Source of the DNA: Xanthobacter sp. NM-59
GTDB lineage: Bacteria; Pseudomonadota; Alphaproteobacteria; Rhizobiales; Xanthobacteraceae
DNA length: 64,000 nt
Assembly: GCF_021401125.1 (NCBI RefSeq)
Contig: NZ_JACBFQ010000001.1
Location: 1,094,443-1,158,442 of the forward strand
Direction: 5' to 3'
Shown: positions 16,187 to 23,703 of the stretch, one piece after another
How the letters are laid out: each line of letters begins with the position of its first letter
Position numbering within the stretch: the stretch's first letter is position 1
Program-made: the position numbers and the translations under genes
The notes under the pieces: generated by a model
Told to the model about the DNA's origin: nothing
What the model saw: the letters and a program-made list of their open reading frames with translations, nothing else
The model's database searches: none

Positions 16187-17736
16187 ACCGCTATGAGCCG
16201 ATCCCCATCGACGACTATCAGCGCATGACGAGCGAACCGACCCGGCCGCATGTGTCTTTCACGCGCACCAACACCGTTGCCATCATGGCAACAGCCTTCG
16301 AGCCCATTCGCTGGACCGTGGACGGCTATGTGCCCGAGGGCCTTTCGGTACTCGCCGGACGGCAGAAGCTCGGCAAGACGTGGCTGGCAATCGACTGGGC
16401 CTTAGCCGTCGCCACAGGCGGCTATGCCATGGGCTCGGTCGAGTGCGAGGCCGGTGATGTGCTCTATATCGACATGGAAAACGGGCCGCGACGCATCCAG
16501 CGCCGCATCGCCACGCTCTATCCCAATGCGGAGGACCGGCCGGACCTGTCCCGTCTGGAGTGGGTGACGGATGCTCCCGCCCTCGATAAGGGGTTCATTG
16601 AGGCCCTGGACGGCTGGCGCCAAAGCGTGAGACAGCCGCGCCTTGTCATCATCGACGTGCTCCAGCGGATCAAGCCGGCGGGCAACGCGAGCCGCAACAG
16701 CTATGAGAACGACTACGCGGCTTGGTCCCCGCTTCAGCGGTGGGCGACCGAGCACGGCATTGCCATCGTCGGGCTCCACCACACCCGCAAGGGCGGCGCG
16801 GACGATCCCCTGGAAAGTCTGAGCGGCTCCAACGGCCTGTCCGCCTGCGCCGACACGACCTTGGTGTTGGACCGGGACAGCAGTGGCACCACGCTCTATG
16901 TGCGCGGCCGCGACGTAGACGAGAAGGAAACCGCCATGCTGTTCAGCGGCGGGCTGTGGACCATCACGGGCGATGCCGCCGCGGTGCGCCGGACCACAGA
17001 GCGCAGCGCCATCCTCGACGCTCTGGAGGGCGCGGACGAGCCCATGTCACCGGGCGAGATCGCCATTGCCGCGAGCATGAAGCGGAACAATGTGGACTAC
17101 CTCCTGCACCAGATGGGCAAGGCCGGCGAAGTGCTGAAGGCCGGACGGGGGAAGTACGTTCACCCTGACCGCAAAGACCTTCTTAGCGGGAACGACGATG
17201 CAGGGGGCGCTAAGAACGCTAAGAAACAAAGAAACGGAGAGGACAGACGGTCAATCCCTGAGGAACCCGTTGAAGATGAAGGGTTTGCGCTGGATCTGGT
17301 GAATGACGCCGATCTTAGCGGCGGCCATGACATCCCTAAGAACGATGAGCCCCTAAGAAGCGAGGCTAAGAAACCGGAGGCGTCACAGACCACCGCTGAA
17401 CCCAATCAGGATAAGGGTTTGCCTGATGGTCAAAGGACCGATCTTAGCGTTCTTAGCGATCTTAGCGGCGGTGATCCTCTGGAGGGCAACCTGTCCCCTA
17501 AGGACAACAGCACCAGTGTTCTCGAATGGAGTGCCCGCGCCAAAGCACTGCTCCAGTCCGGCGGCATGAGCGTGGGGAGTGGGAAGGGAAAGACGCTCAC
17601 CTCTGAAGGCGTGGCCCTGTTCCGCGAGATGATCGATGCGGGGTGTTCCCCGACCGTAGCCGGCCGCGTGGTGGGCATCACGAAGCAATCCGCCTGCACC
17701 CGTGCCAAGAAGCTGAGGGAGGCGGCCCATGGCTGA
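16183..17736 (+). CDS. Hexameric-helicase-type replication protein (RepA/AAA_25) with C-terminal HTH
   Basis: The 517-residue protein has a RecA-like ATPase core: Walker A GRQKLGKTW (59-67), LYIDMENG, Walker B LVIIDVL (154-160) and VGLHHTRKGG, as in RSF1010 RepA-type helicases used by phages and plasmids. After the core come a winged-helix-like segment (SPGEIAIAASMKRNNVDYLL) and a hydrophilic linker of about 150 residues. A final helix-turn-helix follows (CSPTVAGRVVGITKQSACTR). The linker's DNA carries the CTTAG repeat cluster, so the origin may be inside this gene. It is the only replication gene of the satellite and overlaps both neighbours. Confidence 0.75.
   Translation: MNRYEPIPIDDYQRMTSEPTRPHVSFTRTNTVAIMATAFEPIRWTVDGYVPEGLSVLAGRQKLGKTWLAIDWALAVATGGYAMGSVECEAGDVLYIDMENGPRRIQRRIATLYPNAEDRPDLSRLEWVTDAPALDKGFIEALDGWRQSVRQPRLVIIDVLQRIKPAGNASRNSYENDYAAWSPLQRWATEHGIAIVGLHHTRKGGADDPLESLSGSNGLSACADTTLVLDRDSSGTTLYVRGRDVDEKETAMLFSGGLWTITGDAAAVRRTTERSAILDALEGADEPMSPGEIAIAASMKRNNVDYLLHQMGKAGEVLKAGRGKYVHPDRKDLLSGNDDAGGAKNAKKQRNGEDRRSIPEEPVEDEGFALDLVNDADLSGGHDIPKNDEPLRSEAKKPEASQTTAEPNQDKGLPDGQRTDLSVLSDLSGGDPLEGNLSPKDNSTSVLEWSARAKALLQSGGMSVGSGKGKTLTSEGVALFREMIDAGCSPTVAGRVVGITKQSACTRAKKLREAAHG
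17182..17502. repeat. Cluster of CTTAG(CG)/(CG)CTAAG repeats, candidate iteron origin
   Basis: Eleven CTTAG or CTAAG cores fall in 321 bp. CTTAGCG is at 17182, 17314, 17443, 17452 and 17461. The inverse form is at 17208, 17217, 17336, 17353, 17366 and 17498. Two groups have an exact 9-bp period (17208/17217 and 17443/17452/17461). Fewer than one such core would be expected by chance. Forward copies encode the DLSG-type peptide and inverse copies encode lysine- or arginine-containing peptides, so the repetition is at the DNA level. This fits binding sites for the Rep protein encoded by the same gene. Confidence 0.65.
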
Positions 17737-18115
17737 TTGGCCCTACAACACGGCGGCCTGGGCACGTCTGCGCGCTGCGCACCTCGCGATCGAACCCATG
17801 TGCCGGGGGTGTGCAGGGGAAGGCCGGCTCACCCGTGCCAACACCGTGGACCATGTGGTGCCCATCAGCGAGGGCGGGAGTGCCTTCCCCGGACATGATG
17901 GGCTCGCGAGCTACTGCCCGTCTTGTCACTCCGCGAAGACCGCGCGTGGTGATGAGGCCGGCGCGATCCGAACCGCCAAGCCGAGGAAGGGGTGCAACCC
18001 GGATGGCTCGCCCCTCGACCCGGCGCACCCCTGGCATGGGAAATCGCTCAGGGCTGGCGGCGCAGGACCGGCGCGGAACACGAAAACTCAATTAGATGGC
18101 TGGAGGCGGCGGTAA
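17729..18115 (+). CDS. HNH endonuclease (packaging-associated)
   Basis: A 128-residue protein with CRGCAGEGR, TVDHVVPISEGG and YCPSCHSAKT: two cysteine pairs holding a zinc and the DH...H catalytic centre of HNH nucleases. HNH proteins next to a large terminase are needed for genome cleavage during packaging in HK97-like phages and in cf-PICIs. Start and stop overlap the neighbours (the start lies inside the end of rep; TAATG joins it to terL), so it is part of one transcript. Confidence 0.85.
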   Translation: MADWPYNTAAWARLRAAHLAIEPMCRGCAGEGRLTRANTVDHVVPISEGGSAFPGHDGLASYCPSCHSAKTARGDEAGAIRTAKPRKGCNPDGSPLDPAHPWHGKSLRAGGAGPARNTKTQLDGWRRR

Positions 18116-19704
18116 TGGGCAAGCGTGGACCCGGTGCCGGCCGTCTGCGCGCGGCGGCAAAGGCGGCTCCCGCGATTGTCTCTCACCCCTGGGACAAGGA
18201 AGGAATGCCGCCCGACGAGCGCGTAATGGCCTTCCTGCGCGAACTGCCGATCGTGTCCGGCCTGAGGGCCGGCGAGAGCATGGAATTGCTGGCCTTTCAG
18301 GAACAGTTCGTGCGCGGCGTCTATGGCGACGTTGACGACCTGCGCCGGCGGCGGGTGAGGCTGGCAGCGCTCAGTGTGGCGCGTGGCAACGGCAAAAGCG
18401 CGGTGCTGGCGGGCCTGTCCCTGGCGCATCTCTTGGGGCCGATGATGGAACCCTATGGCGAGTGCTATGCCGCCGCCCTCGATCGCGAGCAGGCGGGCGT
18501 CCTGTACCGCATGACGCGCGCCTATATCGAGGCCACGCCGTGGATGGCGGCGCGTGTCAACATCAAGGACTGGCACAAGGAGGTTGTGGACGAACAGTCG
18601 CAATCCATCTGGCGCGCCCTCACCTCCGATGCCCGGAAGGCGCACGGCCTGGCGCCCTCCTTCTGGATTGCCGACGAGGTGGCGCAATGGCGCTCCCGCG
18701 AGCTGTGGGACAACCTCGCCACCGGCATGGGAAAGCGTGCCCAGGCGCTGGGTGTCACCATCTCCACCCAGGCGGCGGACGACCTGCATTTCTTCTCCGA
18801 GATGCTGGACGCGGAGCCGGACCCCACCGTCTATGTGCAGCTTCACACCGCACCGAAGGACTGCGCCCTGGACGATCGCGAGGCGTGGCAAGCCGCCAAC
18901 CCCGCATTGGGGGTGTTCCTGAACGAAGACCAGTTCGCGGACGCGGCGGCGCGGGCGCTTCGCTCCCCATCCTTCGAGCCATCCTTCCGGCTGCTGAACC
19001 TGAACCAGCGCGTTGCAGCCGAGGGGCGCTTCATCGAACAAGCCGATTGGGACGCCAACGGCGAGCCCTTCGATCCGATCGAGTTGGAGGGGCAAGCCTG
19101 CTATGGCGGCCTCGACCTATCGAGCACCCGCGACCTTACGGCCTTCTCTCTGTGGTTCCCGGAGGCCGGCAGGCTGCTGACGTGGCATTGGGTGCCGGCG
19201 GACACCATCGCAGAGCGAGCAGAGCGCGACAGGGTGCCTTATCCCCGGTGGGCAGATGACGGATGGATCGAGCGCACCAATGGCCGGGCCACCGACCGGC
19301 AAGCCATCGCGCGCCGGCTGGCGGACGTGCGACAGAGCTATGATGTACGGGGCATCGCCTTCGATCGCTGGCGCTTCGAGGATTTGGCGAAGCTGCTGAA
19401 CGATGAGGGAATCGAACTTCCGTTGGTGGAGTTCGTGCCGGGCTTCAAGACCTATGCGGCAGCCTGCGACGCCTTCGAGCGCACGGTGCTGGAACGGCGA
19501 ATGCAGCACAACAACAATCCGCTGCTGCGCTGGCAGGCCGGCAACGTCATCGTGGAGCAGGACGCCGCCGGCAACCGGAAGCCCTCGAAGTCCAAGAGCC
19601 TGGACCGTATCGACGGCATCGTCACCGCCATCATGGCCTGCGGGCTGGCGGCGAAGGATGAAGGGCCTGCGGTCTATCGAGGGGAAGGGCCTATGTGGCT
19701 GTAG
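18115..19704 (+). CDS. terL: Terminase large subunit
   Basis: The 529-residue protein has the packaging ATPase, Walker A SVARGNGKSA (87-96) and Walker B FWIADE (183-188). The nuclease half follows: GGLDLSSTRDLTAF with its conserved aspartates, IAFDRWRF, then SKSLDRIDGIVTAI near the end. TerL threads DNA into the prohead through the portal and cuts it. The ATG at 18115 overlaps the HNH stop (TAATG); the longer frame starting at 17992 would run through the HNH gene. No small terminase precedes it. The N-terminal MGKRGPGAGRLRAA is like the start of P27-type small terminases, but nothing else of such a protein is present. Confidence 0.88.
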   Translation: MGKRGPGAGRLRAAAKAAPAIVSHPWDKEGMPPDERVMAFLRELPIVSGLRAGESMELLAFQEQFVRGVYGDVDDLRRRRVRLAALSVARGNGKSAVLAGLSLAHLLGPMMEPYGECYAAALDREQAGVLYRMTRAYIEATPWMAARVNIKDWHKEVVDEQSQSIWRALTSDARKAHGLAPSFWIADEVAQWRSRELWDNLATGMGKRAQALGVTISTQAADDLHFFSEMLDAEPDPTVYVQLHTAPKDCALDDREAWQAANPALGVFLNEDQFADAAARALRSPSFEPSFRLLNLNQRVAAEGRFIEQADWDANGEPFDPIELEGQACYGGLDLSSTRDLTAFSLWFPEAGRLLTWHWVPADTIAERAERDRVPYPRWADDGWIERTNGRATDRQAIARRLADVRQSYDVRGIAFDRWRFEDLAKLLNDEGIELPLVEFVPGFKTYAAACDAFERTVLERRMQHNNNPLLRWQAGNVIVEQDAAGNRKPSKSKSLDRIDGIVTAIMACGLAAKDEGPAVYRGEGPMWL

Positions 19705-19711
19705 GCAAGGA

Positions 19712-19738
19712 TAGGTGCGAGCGTGATTCTCACACCTA
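19712..19738. terminator. Hairpin between convergent terL and the leftward operon
   Basis: TAGGTGCGAG (19712-19721) pairs with CTCACACCTA (19729-19738) with one mismatch and a 7-base loop, followed by a short T-run on the plus strand. It lies 7 bp after the terL stop and 5 bp before the end of the leftward gene, so it could end both transcripts. Confidence 0.55.
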
Positions 19739-19743
19739 TTTTG

Positions 19744-20049
19744 CTAGTTACTCCTCTCCCGATCAATATGCATACCAGACAGCAAATAATCTGATACATA
19801 TCGCAGCTCTTCGAGAGAAGCCCCCGAAAAAGCTTGCGCATTATGTCCAATCTCCGCAATTTGAGAGATTAGACTCATAAGATCATCCTTAGTTAGATTA
19901 TTCTTAAGCTCTCCTGCTGTATGACATAGCAGCGTGATTTTCGTCAGACTCTCGACAAGGCCGCTATAAGGAACGTCTTCGATCATTCGGCCCTTAAGGT
20001 TCTCGACCATCCTTAGCCTTTCTGAGCCTGACGCCAGGCCCTTTGCCAT
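19744..20049 (-). CDS. Hypothetical protein, third gene of the leftward operon
   Basis: The 101-residue product (MAKGLASGSERLRMVENLKG...) is mostly helical with hydrophobic heptads such as LVESLTKITLLCHTAGEL, suggesting a helical bundle. No family is recognised and no enzymatic motif is visible. It is AT-richer than the packaging genes around it. It follows the Cas2-like gene by 25 bp. It is likely cargo or a regulator of the satellite. Confidence 0.5.
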   Translation of the reverse strand: MAKGLASGSERLRMVENLKGRMIEDVPYSGLVESLTKITLLCHTAGELKNNLTKDDLMSLISQIAEIGHNAQAFSGASLEELRYVSDYLLSGMHIDRERSN

Positions 20050-20074
20050 TCTCCGCTACGAAGATATGTCCGCC

Positions 20075-20389
20075 TCACGAAGACGGTATCTTGGAAAGAA
20101 CTGTTTTTGCGACCTGCCTCTGAATAGGATTTAGCAATTTATATGCATACCCCTTACGCAAACGAACAACCAATATATTTACATTTATTCCAACAGTTTG
20201 AACGATAACATCCCTAACACTCCTCGCATCTGTTGACGTTTCTATTATTGCACACTGCTTTACAATTTGATGATAATGTGTGCACCCAAATCTAAACTGG
20301 AGCTTGTCACGAATTTTTTTATATTCGTTTGTTCGTCCACTGGAGTTTGGCAAATCGAATGTAACTAAATAATATCTGGGCATTGACAT
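20075..20389 (-). CDS. Cas2-fold (SinR/VapD-like) small protein
   Basis: A 104-residue protein that begins MPRYYLVTFDLPNSS, with Y and D at the end of the first strand as in Cas2-fold proteins. It continues EYKKIRDKLQFRFG (helix), CAIIETSTDARSVRDVIVQT (strand-helix) and ILVVRLRKGYAYKL (last strand). The ferredoxin-like pattern and length fit stand-alone Cas2-like proteins such as the SinR and VapD families, some of which are RNases. No other cas gene and no CRISPR array is present, so this is not an adaptation module. It overlaps the start of the reading frame of the XRE gene's 3' end by 25 bp and is co-transcribed with it. Confidence 0.55.
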   Translation of the reverse strand: MSMPRYYLVTFDLPNSSGRTNEYKKIRDKLQFRFGCTHYHQIVKQCAIIETSTDARSVRDVIVQTVGINVNILVVRLRKGYAYKLLNPIQRQVAKTVLSKIPSS

Positions 20390-20622
20390 CCCCTCTTTAG
20401 CCTCACCCCGACCCCACCCCCATTCTCAGGGATGAACTCGACGCCGGCGGCCTCCAAGGCCTGCTGCAAAGCTTCTACGGTTCTACCCTGAGCCGCAAGA
20501 GGGCCAGGCTTCGCCTCAAGGCGCTTGATCGATGGCAAAGACACCTTCGACGCCTCGGCAAGGTCCTTTTGCTCCCATCTGATAAGAGCTCTAGCCGCAC
20601 GAATTTGCTCACTTGTCAGCAT
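20365..20622 (-). CDS. XRE-family repressor
   Basis: The 85-residue protein has a helix-turn-helix of the Cro/CI type: TSEQIRAARALIRWEQKDLA then EASKVSLPSIKRLE, with a C-terminal ALEAAGVEFIPENGGGVGVR motif common to single-domain XRE regulators. It heads the leftward operon and faces the rightward genes across a 98-bp region holding a perfect palindrome, so it likely represses itself and the opposing promoter, setting the satellite's quiescent state. There is no protease or dimerisation domain, so SOS-type self-cleavage is unlikely; release may depend on a helper-phage protein or the Cas2-like partner. Confidence 0.75.
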   Translation of the reverse strand: MLTSEQIRAARALIRWEQKDLAEASKVSLPSIKRLEAKPGPLAAQGRTVEALQQALEAAGVEFIPENGGGVGVRLKRGCQCPDII

Positions 20623-20642
20623 ATTTCACCCCAGGCGTTATT

Positions 20643-20693
20643 AATACCTAGGGTATTGACGAGACCCTACGGCTTGATTAATGCTTCGGGTAT
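20643..20693. promoter_or_regulatory. Operator/promoter region of the satellite switch
   Basis: AATACC-TAG-GGTATT (20643-20657) is a perfect palindrome with a 3-base centre, and GGGTAT recurs at 20688-20693. A plausible rightward promoter, TTGACG (20656-20661) with TAATGC 17 bases on (20679-20684), overlaps the palindrome at its -35 box. On the other strand TATTAA beside the palindrome could serve the XRE gene. This is the expected layout for a lysogeny-type switch. Confidence 0.5.
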
Positions 20694-20720
20694 CGCATAT
20701 CGCGACATCTGGAGCAACCA

Positions 20721-21023
20721 ATGCCCAAGACCACCTTTGCGGCAAACGCCACCACTATGCCTGAAGCTCCAACCGTCTCCGACCTTGAGCCCATGGTTTG
20801 CGACATGGTGTTGACGGCCGGCATCGCCTCGACCCTGTTGGAAGATGCTTTCGACGGCGATCCGAAGGTGAGAGCCGGGCTCACCGGAGGCCGAGAGGAC
20901 TGCTACTTCCTTCCGAGCGAGCATGTCGAGCAGCTTCTGTTCGCGGCCTATCACACTCAACGCCTCTGCCAGGAATTGAAGGAGGCCTATTACGCCAGCC
21001 TGCATGCCAGCTCGAAGCGTTAG
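20721..21023 (+). CDS. Hypothetical protein, first rightward gene of the switch
   Basis: The 100-residue protein starts MPKTTFAANATTMPEAPTVS with GGAG 6-9 bases upstream, and its second half is amphipathic helix (EHVEQLLFAAYHTQRLCQEL). No family is recognised. It is the first gene to the right of the XRE repressor, behind the candidate promoter at 20656, so it occupies the position of an early gene in a phage-type switch. A product that relieves repression or acts on the helper is possible but unproven. Confidence 0.5.
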   Translation: MPKTTFAANATTMPEAPTVSDLEPMVCDMVLTAGIASTLLEDAFDGDPKVRAGLTGGREDCYFLPSEHVEQLLFAAYHTQRLCQELKEAYYASLHASSKR

Positions 21024-21146
21024 GCGTGCCAGACGGGAAAGCTAAGAACAGCACCGCAAACGACAACCTGTCGCTCGCACCGGAACCGAGCGCAGCGCCT
21101 ATGAGCGCAAAACTCAAATAGGGCTTGCGCGCCTCACCGGCCAACG

Positions 21147-21169
21147 CTATATGTCTATCACACATATAG
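21147..21169. promoter_or_regulatory. Inverted repeat ahead of the 21179 gene
   Basis: CTATATGT (21147-21154) and ACATATAG (21162-21169) form a perfect 8-bp inverted repeat with a 7-base spacer, ending just before the ribosome binding site (AGGGGGA) of the GTG-started gene at 21179. It could be an operator for a satellite regulator or an mRNA hairpin that limits translation. Confidence 0.45.
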
Positions 21170-21178
21170 GGGGAAACG

Positions 21179-21853
21179 GTGTTCATCGGACAGTTGGTCA
21201 AGGCCATCGCGGAGGCGACAGGAGTGCCGGAGGCCACTGTTGCCGTTTACACGCGCGTTCTTCGTGAATCAGGTTTGATTACGAGCGGTGCACGCGGAGT
21301 GAATGCGCCAAAGATGACAACCCTCGACGCTGCGCGCGTACTTCTGGCGATGATCATTACAGACAAGCCCTCCCGCGCTGCCGAGGCTGTTTCTGATTTC
21401 GGATCTCTGCGCAGCTCACAGTTCACTCCGCACCAGTCAGGCAAATGGGAGAACTTCAATTTTCGTAAGGCTCGCAAGCTTCCAGAGGATCACACCTTTG
21501 AGCAAGCCATCTGTACGCTGATCGACATCTATGCATTCGACAACTCAAAGAGCTATTTTCAATCTGCATGTCCGAAAATACATCCGGCATTTTCCTACAA
21601 TCCGCTCTGCGAAATTACAGTTAGGCTATTTAATATAGATGCGAAAATAAATATCCCTGGCGGAGTGTATTACTACCACGACCCATTGATTATTACGAAT
21701 CGAGATCCGCTTAGCGCGGAGGAGCTAACAGCGCTTACGGAAGCTCACCTGCACAAGTCTGACAAATACAAAAGCCTGATACGTGTTGAGAAGAAGGTTA
21801 TGGCGGATGTCGTCGATGCGATCGCGCTCGCATTCCGCGAGGACGACCATTGA
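21179..21853 (+). CDS. Winged-helix-like protein of unknown function
   Basis: The 224-residue protein begins with a DNA-binding-like domain: FIGQLVKAIAEATGVPEATV, then YTRVLRESGLITSGARG and KMTTLDAARVLL. This is an arrangement I have seen in small proteins of rhizobial prophages. The C-terminal 120 residues are mixed alpha/beta (CEITVRLFNIDAKINIPGGV) with no motif I know. It uses a GTG start at 21179 with a strong ribosome binding site. Its place directly before the capsid gene, its N-terminal HTH and the lack of any small terminase make it a possible TerS analogue or a regulator of the capsid operon; both are inference. Confidence 0.55.
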   Translation: MFIGQLVKAIAEATGVPEATVAVYTRVLRESGLITSGARGVNAPKMTTLDAARVLLAMIITDKPSRAAEAVSDFGSLRSSQFTPHQSGKWENFNFRKARKLPEDHTFEQAICTLIDIYAFDNSKSYFQSACPKIHPAFSYNPLCEITVRLFNIDAKINIPGGVYYYHDPLIITNRDPLSAEELTALTEAHLHKSDKYKSLIRVEKKVMADVVDAIALAFREDDH

Positions 21854-21936
21854 TTTGCCCCCTTTCCAAGATCGCCGGCGCATGCCGGAGGTGGCCCGCC
21901 GAGATGGCGTGCCCGTCCCATAGAAGGACCCTTATC

Positions 21937-23163
21937 ATGCCGAAAACGAGTGAGTTGATCGAACAGCGCGCGGCGATCGTCGCTCGCATGAACACCGCCC
22001 ACGAGGCCGACGACGACGCGACCTTCACGGCGGCGGAAACCGAGCTGCGCGCCTTGGACACCAAGCTGGAGCGCGCCCGCAGGATCGATGCGGCCGACCG
22101 TGCCGAGGTGGGCAAGCCCCTCCACGGTGACACGGTGTTGGACCGGGAGCTGCGGCAGTTCTCCATCCTCCGCGCCATTGCTGGTGCCGCCGGCCTCCAA
22201 GGCGTCGATTGGGGCCGCGAGCGCGAGATGCAAGCGGAGCTGGCGAAGCGCGCGGGGCGCTCTCCCGAGGGCTTCTTCATTCCGACCGAGGTGTTCGAGA
22301 CGCGCGCGCTCACCACCTCCACCGGCGCCGAGCTGGTGCCGACCGACCATCGTCCGGACCAGTATGTGAATGCGCTCACTGCCGCCTCTGTGGTGCGCGG
22401 CCTGGGCGCCCGCGTCCTGTCCGGCCTTACCGGCAACCTCTCGATTCCCCGCGAGACGGATAGCCCTGCGGTGGGCTGGGTGGCGGAGAACGCGGCCCTC
22501 ACCTCCGACGATGCCGACTTCGACAGCATCACCCTCTCGCCCAAGCACGCCGGCGCGCTCTCCGAGTTCAGCCGCAACATGCTCTTGCAGGCAAGCCCTG
22601 ACGTGGAAGGGCTGCTGCGCCAGATGCTGGCTCGCAACCTTGCCCTCGCCATCGACCGCGCGGCCATCCAGGGCGGCGGGACCAACGAGCCCAAAGGTGT
22701 GCTCTCCACCACCGGCATTCAAACCGTGGCCTCTCCCGCTTCCATCTTCGAGGCGGTGGCGGAAGCCGAGGCCAAGGCCGACACCGAGAATGTCGGGGCG
22801 AGCCGCGCCATCCTCACCACCCCGGAGCTGCGCAAGGTGGCAAGCCTTGCCCTTGACGGCATGGGTCGGCCGCTCGGTGTGGCGACAGTGTTCCACAACA
22901 TTCCCACGTCCTTCTCGAACCAGGTGCCGAAGACCCTCGGTGCCGGCACCGAGCATGGCCTGATCTACGCGGATTGGTCCGAGCTGCTGATTGGCATCTG
23001 GTCGGAAATCGACATCCTCGTGAACCCCTTCGAGAGCACGGCCTATTCCAAGGGCAATGTCTCAATCCGTGCCATGGCGACGGTGGATTTCGCGGTGCGC
23101 CACCCCAAGGCATTCGTCTCCATTGAGGACGTGACGACCGAGACCCCGGCCATGGGGGCCTGA
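21937..23163 (+). CDS. HK97-type major capsid protein
   Basis: The 408-residue protein has a charged N-terminal scaffolding-like helix region (SELIEQRAAIVARMNTAHEA) of about 110 residues, followed by the HK97 core. Recognisable parts are the E-loop region around ALTTSTGAELVPTD, GNLSIPRET, AVGWVAENAALT, FDSITLSPKHAGAL and an IQGGGTNEPKGVLS loop. It is typical of HK97-fold capsids cleaved by a prohead protease. The ATG at 21937 follows AGAAGGA; the longer frame from 21850 would overlap the preceding gene. It is followed immediately by the protease. Confidence 0.9.
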   Translation: MPKTSELIEQRAAIVARMNTAHEADDDATFTAAETELRALDTKLERARRIDAADRAEVGKPLHGDTVLDRELRQFSILRAIAGAAGLQGVDWGREREMQAELAKRAGRSPEGFFIPTEVFETRALTTSTGAELVPTDHRPDQYVNALTAASVVRGLGARVLSGLTGNLSIPRETDSPAVGWVAENAALTSDDADFDSITLSPKHAGALSEFSRNMLLQASPDVEGLLRQMLARNLALAIDRAAIQGGGTNEPKGVLSTTGIQTVASPASIFEAVAEAEAKADTENVGASRAILTTPELRKVASLALDGMGRPLGVATVFHNIPTSFSNQVPKTLGAGTEHGLIYADWSELLIGIWSEIDILVNPFESTAYSKGNVSIRAMATVDFAVRHPKAFVSIEDVTTETPAMGA

Positions 23164-23166
23164 GCG

Positions 23167-23703
23167 ATGGCGGCGCCTGACATGGAGCGGAGGGCCTTCC
23201 CCGAGGTGCGCGCCGCCGGGCGCCGCCTCGAAGGCTATGCCGCCACCTTCAACACCGAAGCCCGCATTGCCGGCTTCACTGAGATCATCGCCCCCGGCGC
23301 CTTCCGTGCGTTGGGAAGCGACGTGCTCGCGCTGCTGGACCACGATCCCGGCAAGGTGCTGGGGCGCACCCGTTCGGGCACCCTGCGGCTTCTTGAGGAC
23401 GCCAAGGGCCTCGCCTTCTCCCTCGACCTGCCCGACACCCAGGCAGGCCGGGACGTGCTCGCTCTCGCGGAACGTGGCGACCTGGGCGGCATGTCGTTCG
23501 GCTTCACAGTGCCGAAGGGCGGCGAGAGCTGGCAGGGCACGCGGCGCACTCTGCGCACCGTGGGCCTCGCTGAAATCTCTGTCGTGCAGGCATGGCCCGC
23601 CTATTCCGGGACTGAGATCGCCTTGCGCGCTCGGCAGCATGGCGCCGATGCCGAACGGCGCCGCCGCGCCCTGATCCTTGCGGAGGCCACCAAATGGGCA
23701 TGA
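23167..23703 (+). CDS. Prohead serine protease (HK97 family)
   Basis: The 178-residue protein has RLEGYAATFN at the N-terminus, ALLDHDPGKVLGR with the catalytic histidine (H59), and DLGGMSFGFTVP with the catalytic serine (S110), followed by LAEISVVQAWPAY. This is the herpes-like protease that removes the capsid scaffold region during maturation. It starts 3 bp after the capsid stop, and the portal gene begins inside its 3' end. Capsid-protease-portal order is the reverse of phage HK97, where the portal comes first. Confidence 0.88.
   Translation: MAAPDMERRAFPEVRAAGRRLEGYAATFNTEARIAGFTEIIAPGAFRALGSDVLALLDHDPGKVLGRTRSGTLRLLEDAKGLAFSLDLPDTQAGRDVLALAERGDLGGMSFGFTVPKGGESWQGTRRTLRTVGLAEISVVQAWPAYSGTEIALRARQHGADAERRRRALILAEATKWA

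Noticed and set aside
20075..20389. CRISPR-Cas adaptation module
   Set aside because: Only a Cas2-like fold is present; there is no Cas1, no effector and no repeat-spacer array anywhere in the window.
21026..21121. A 31-codon GTG-started frame between two satellite genes
   Set aside because: No ribosome binding site at a useful distance and no hydrophobic or motif content; could be real but is unsupported.
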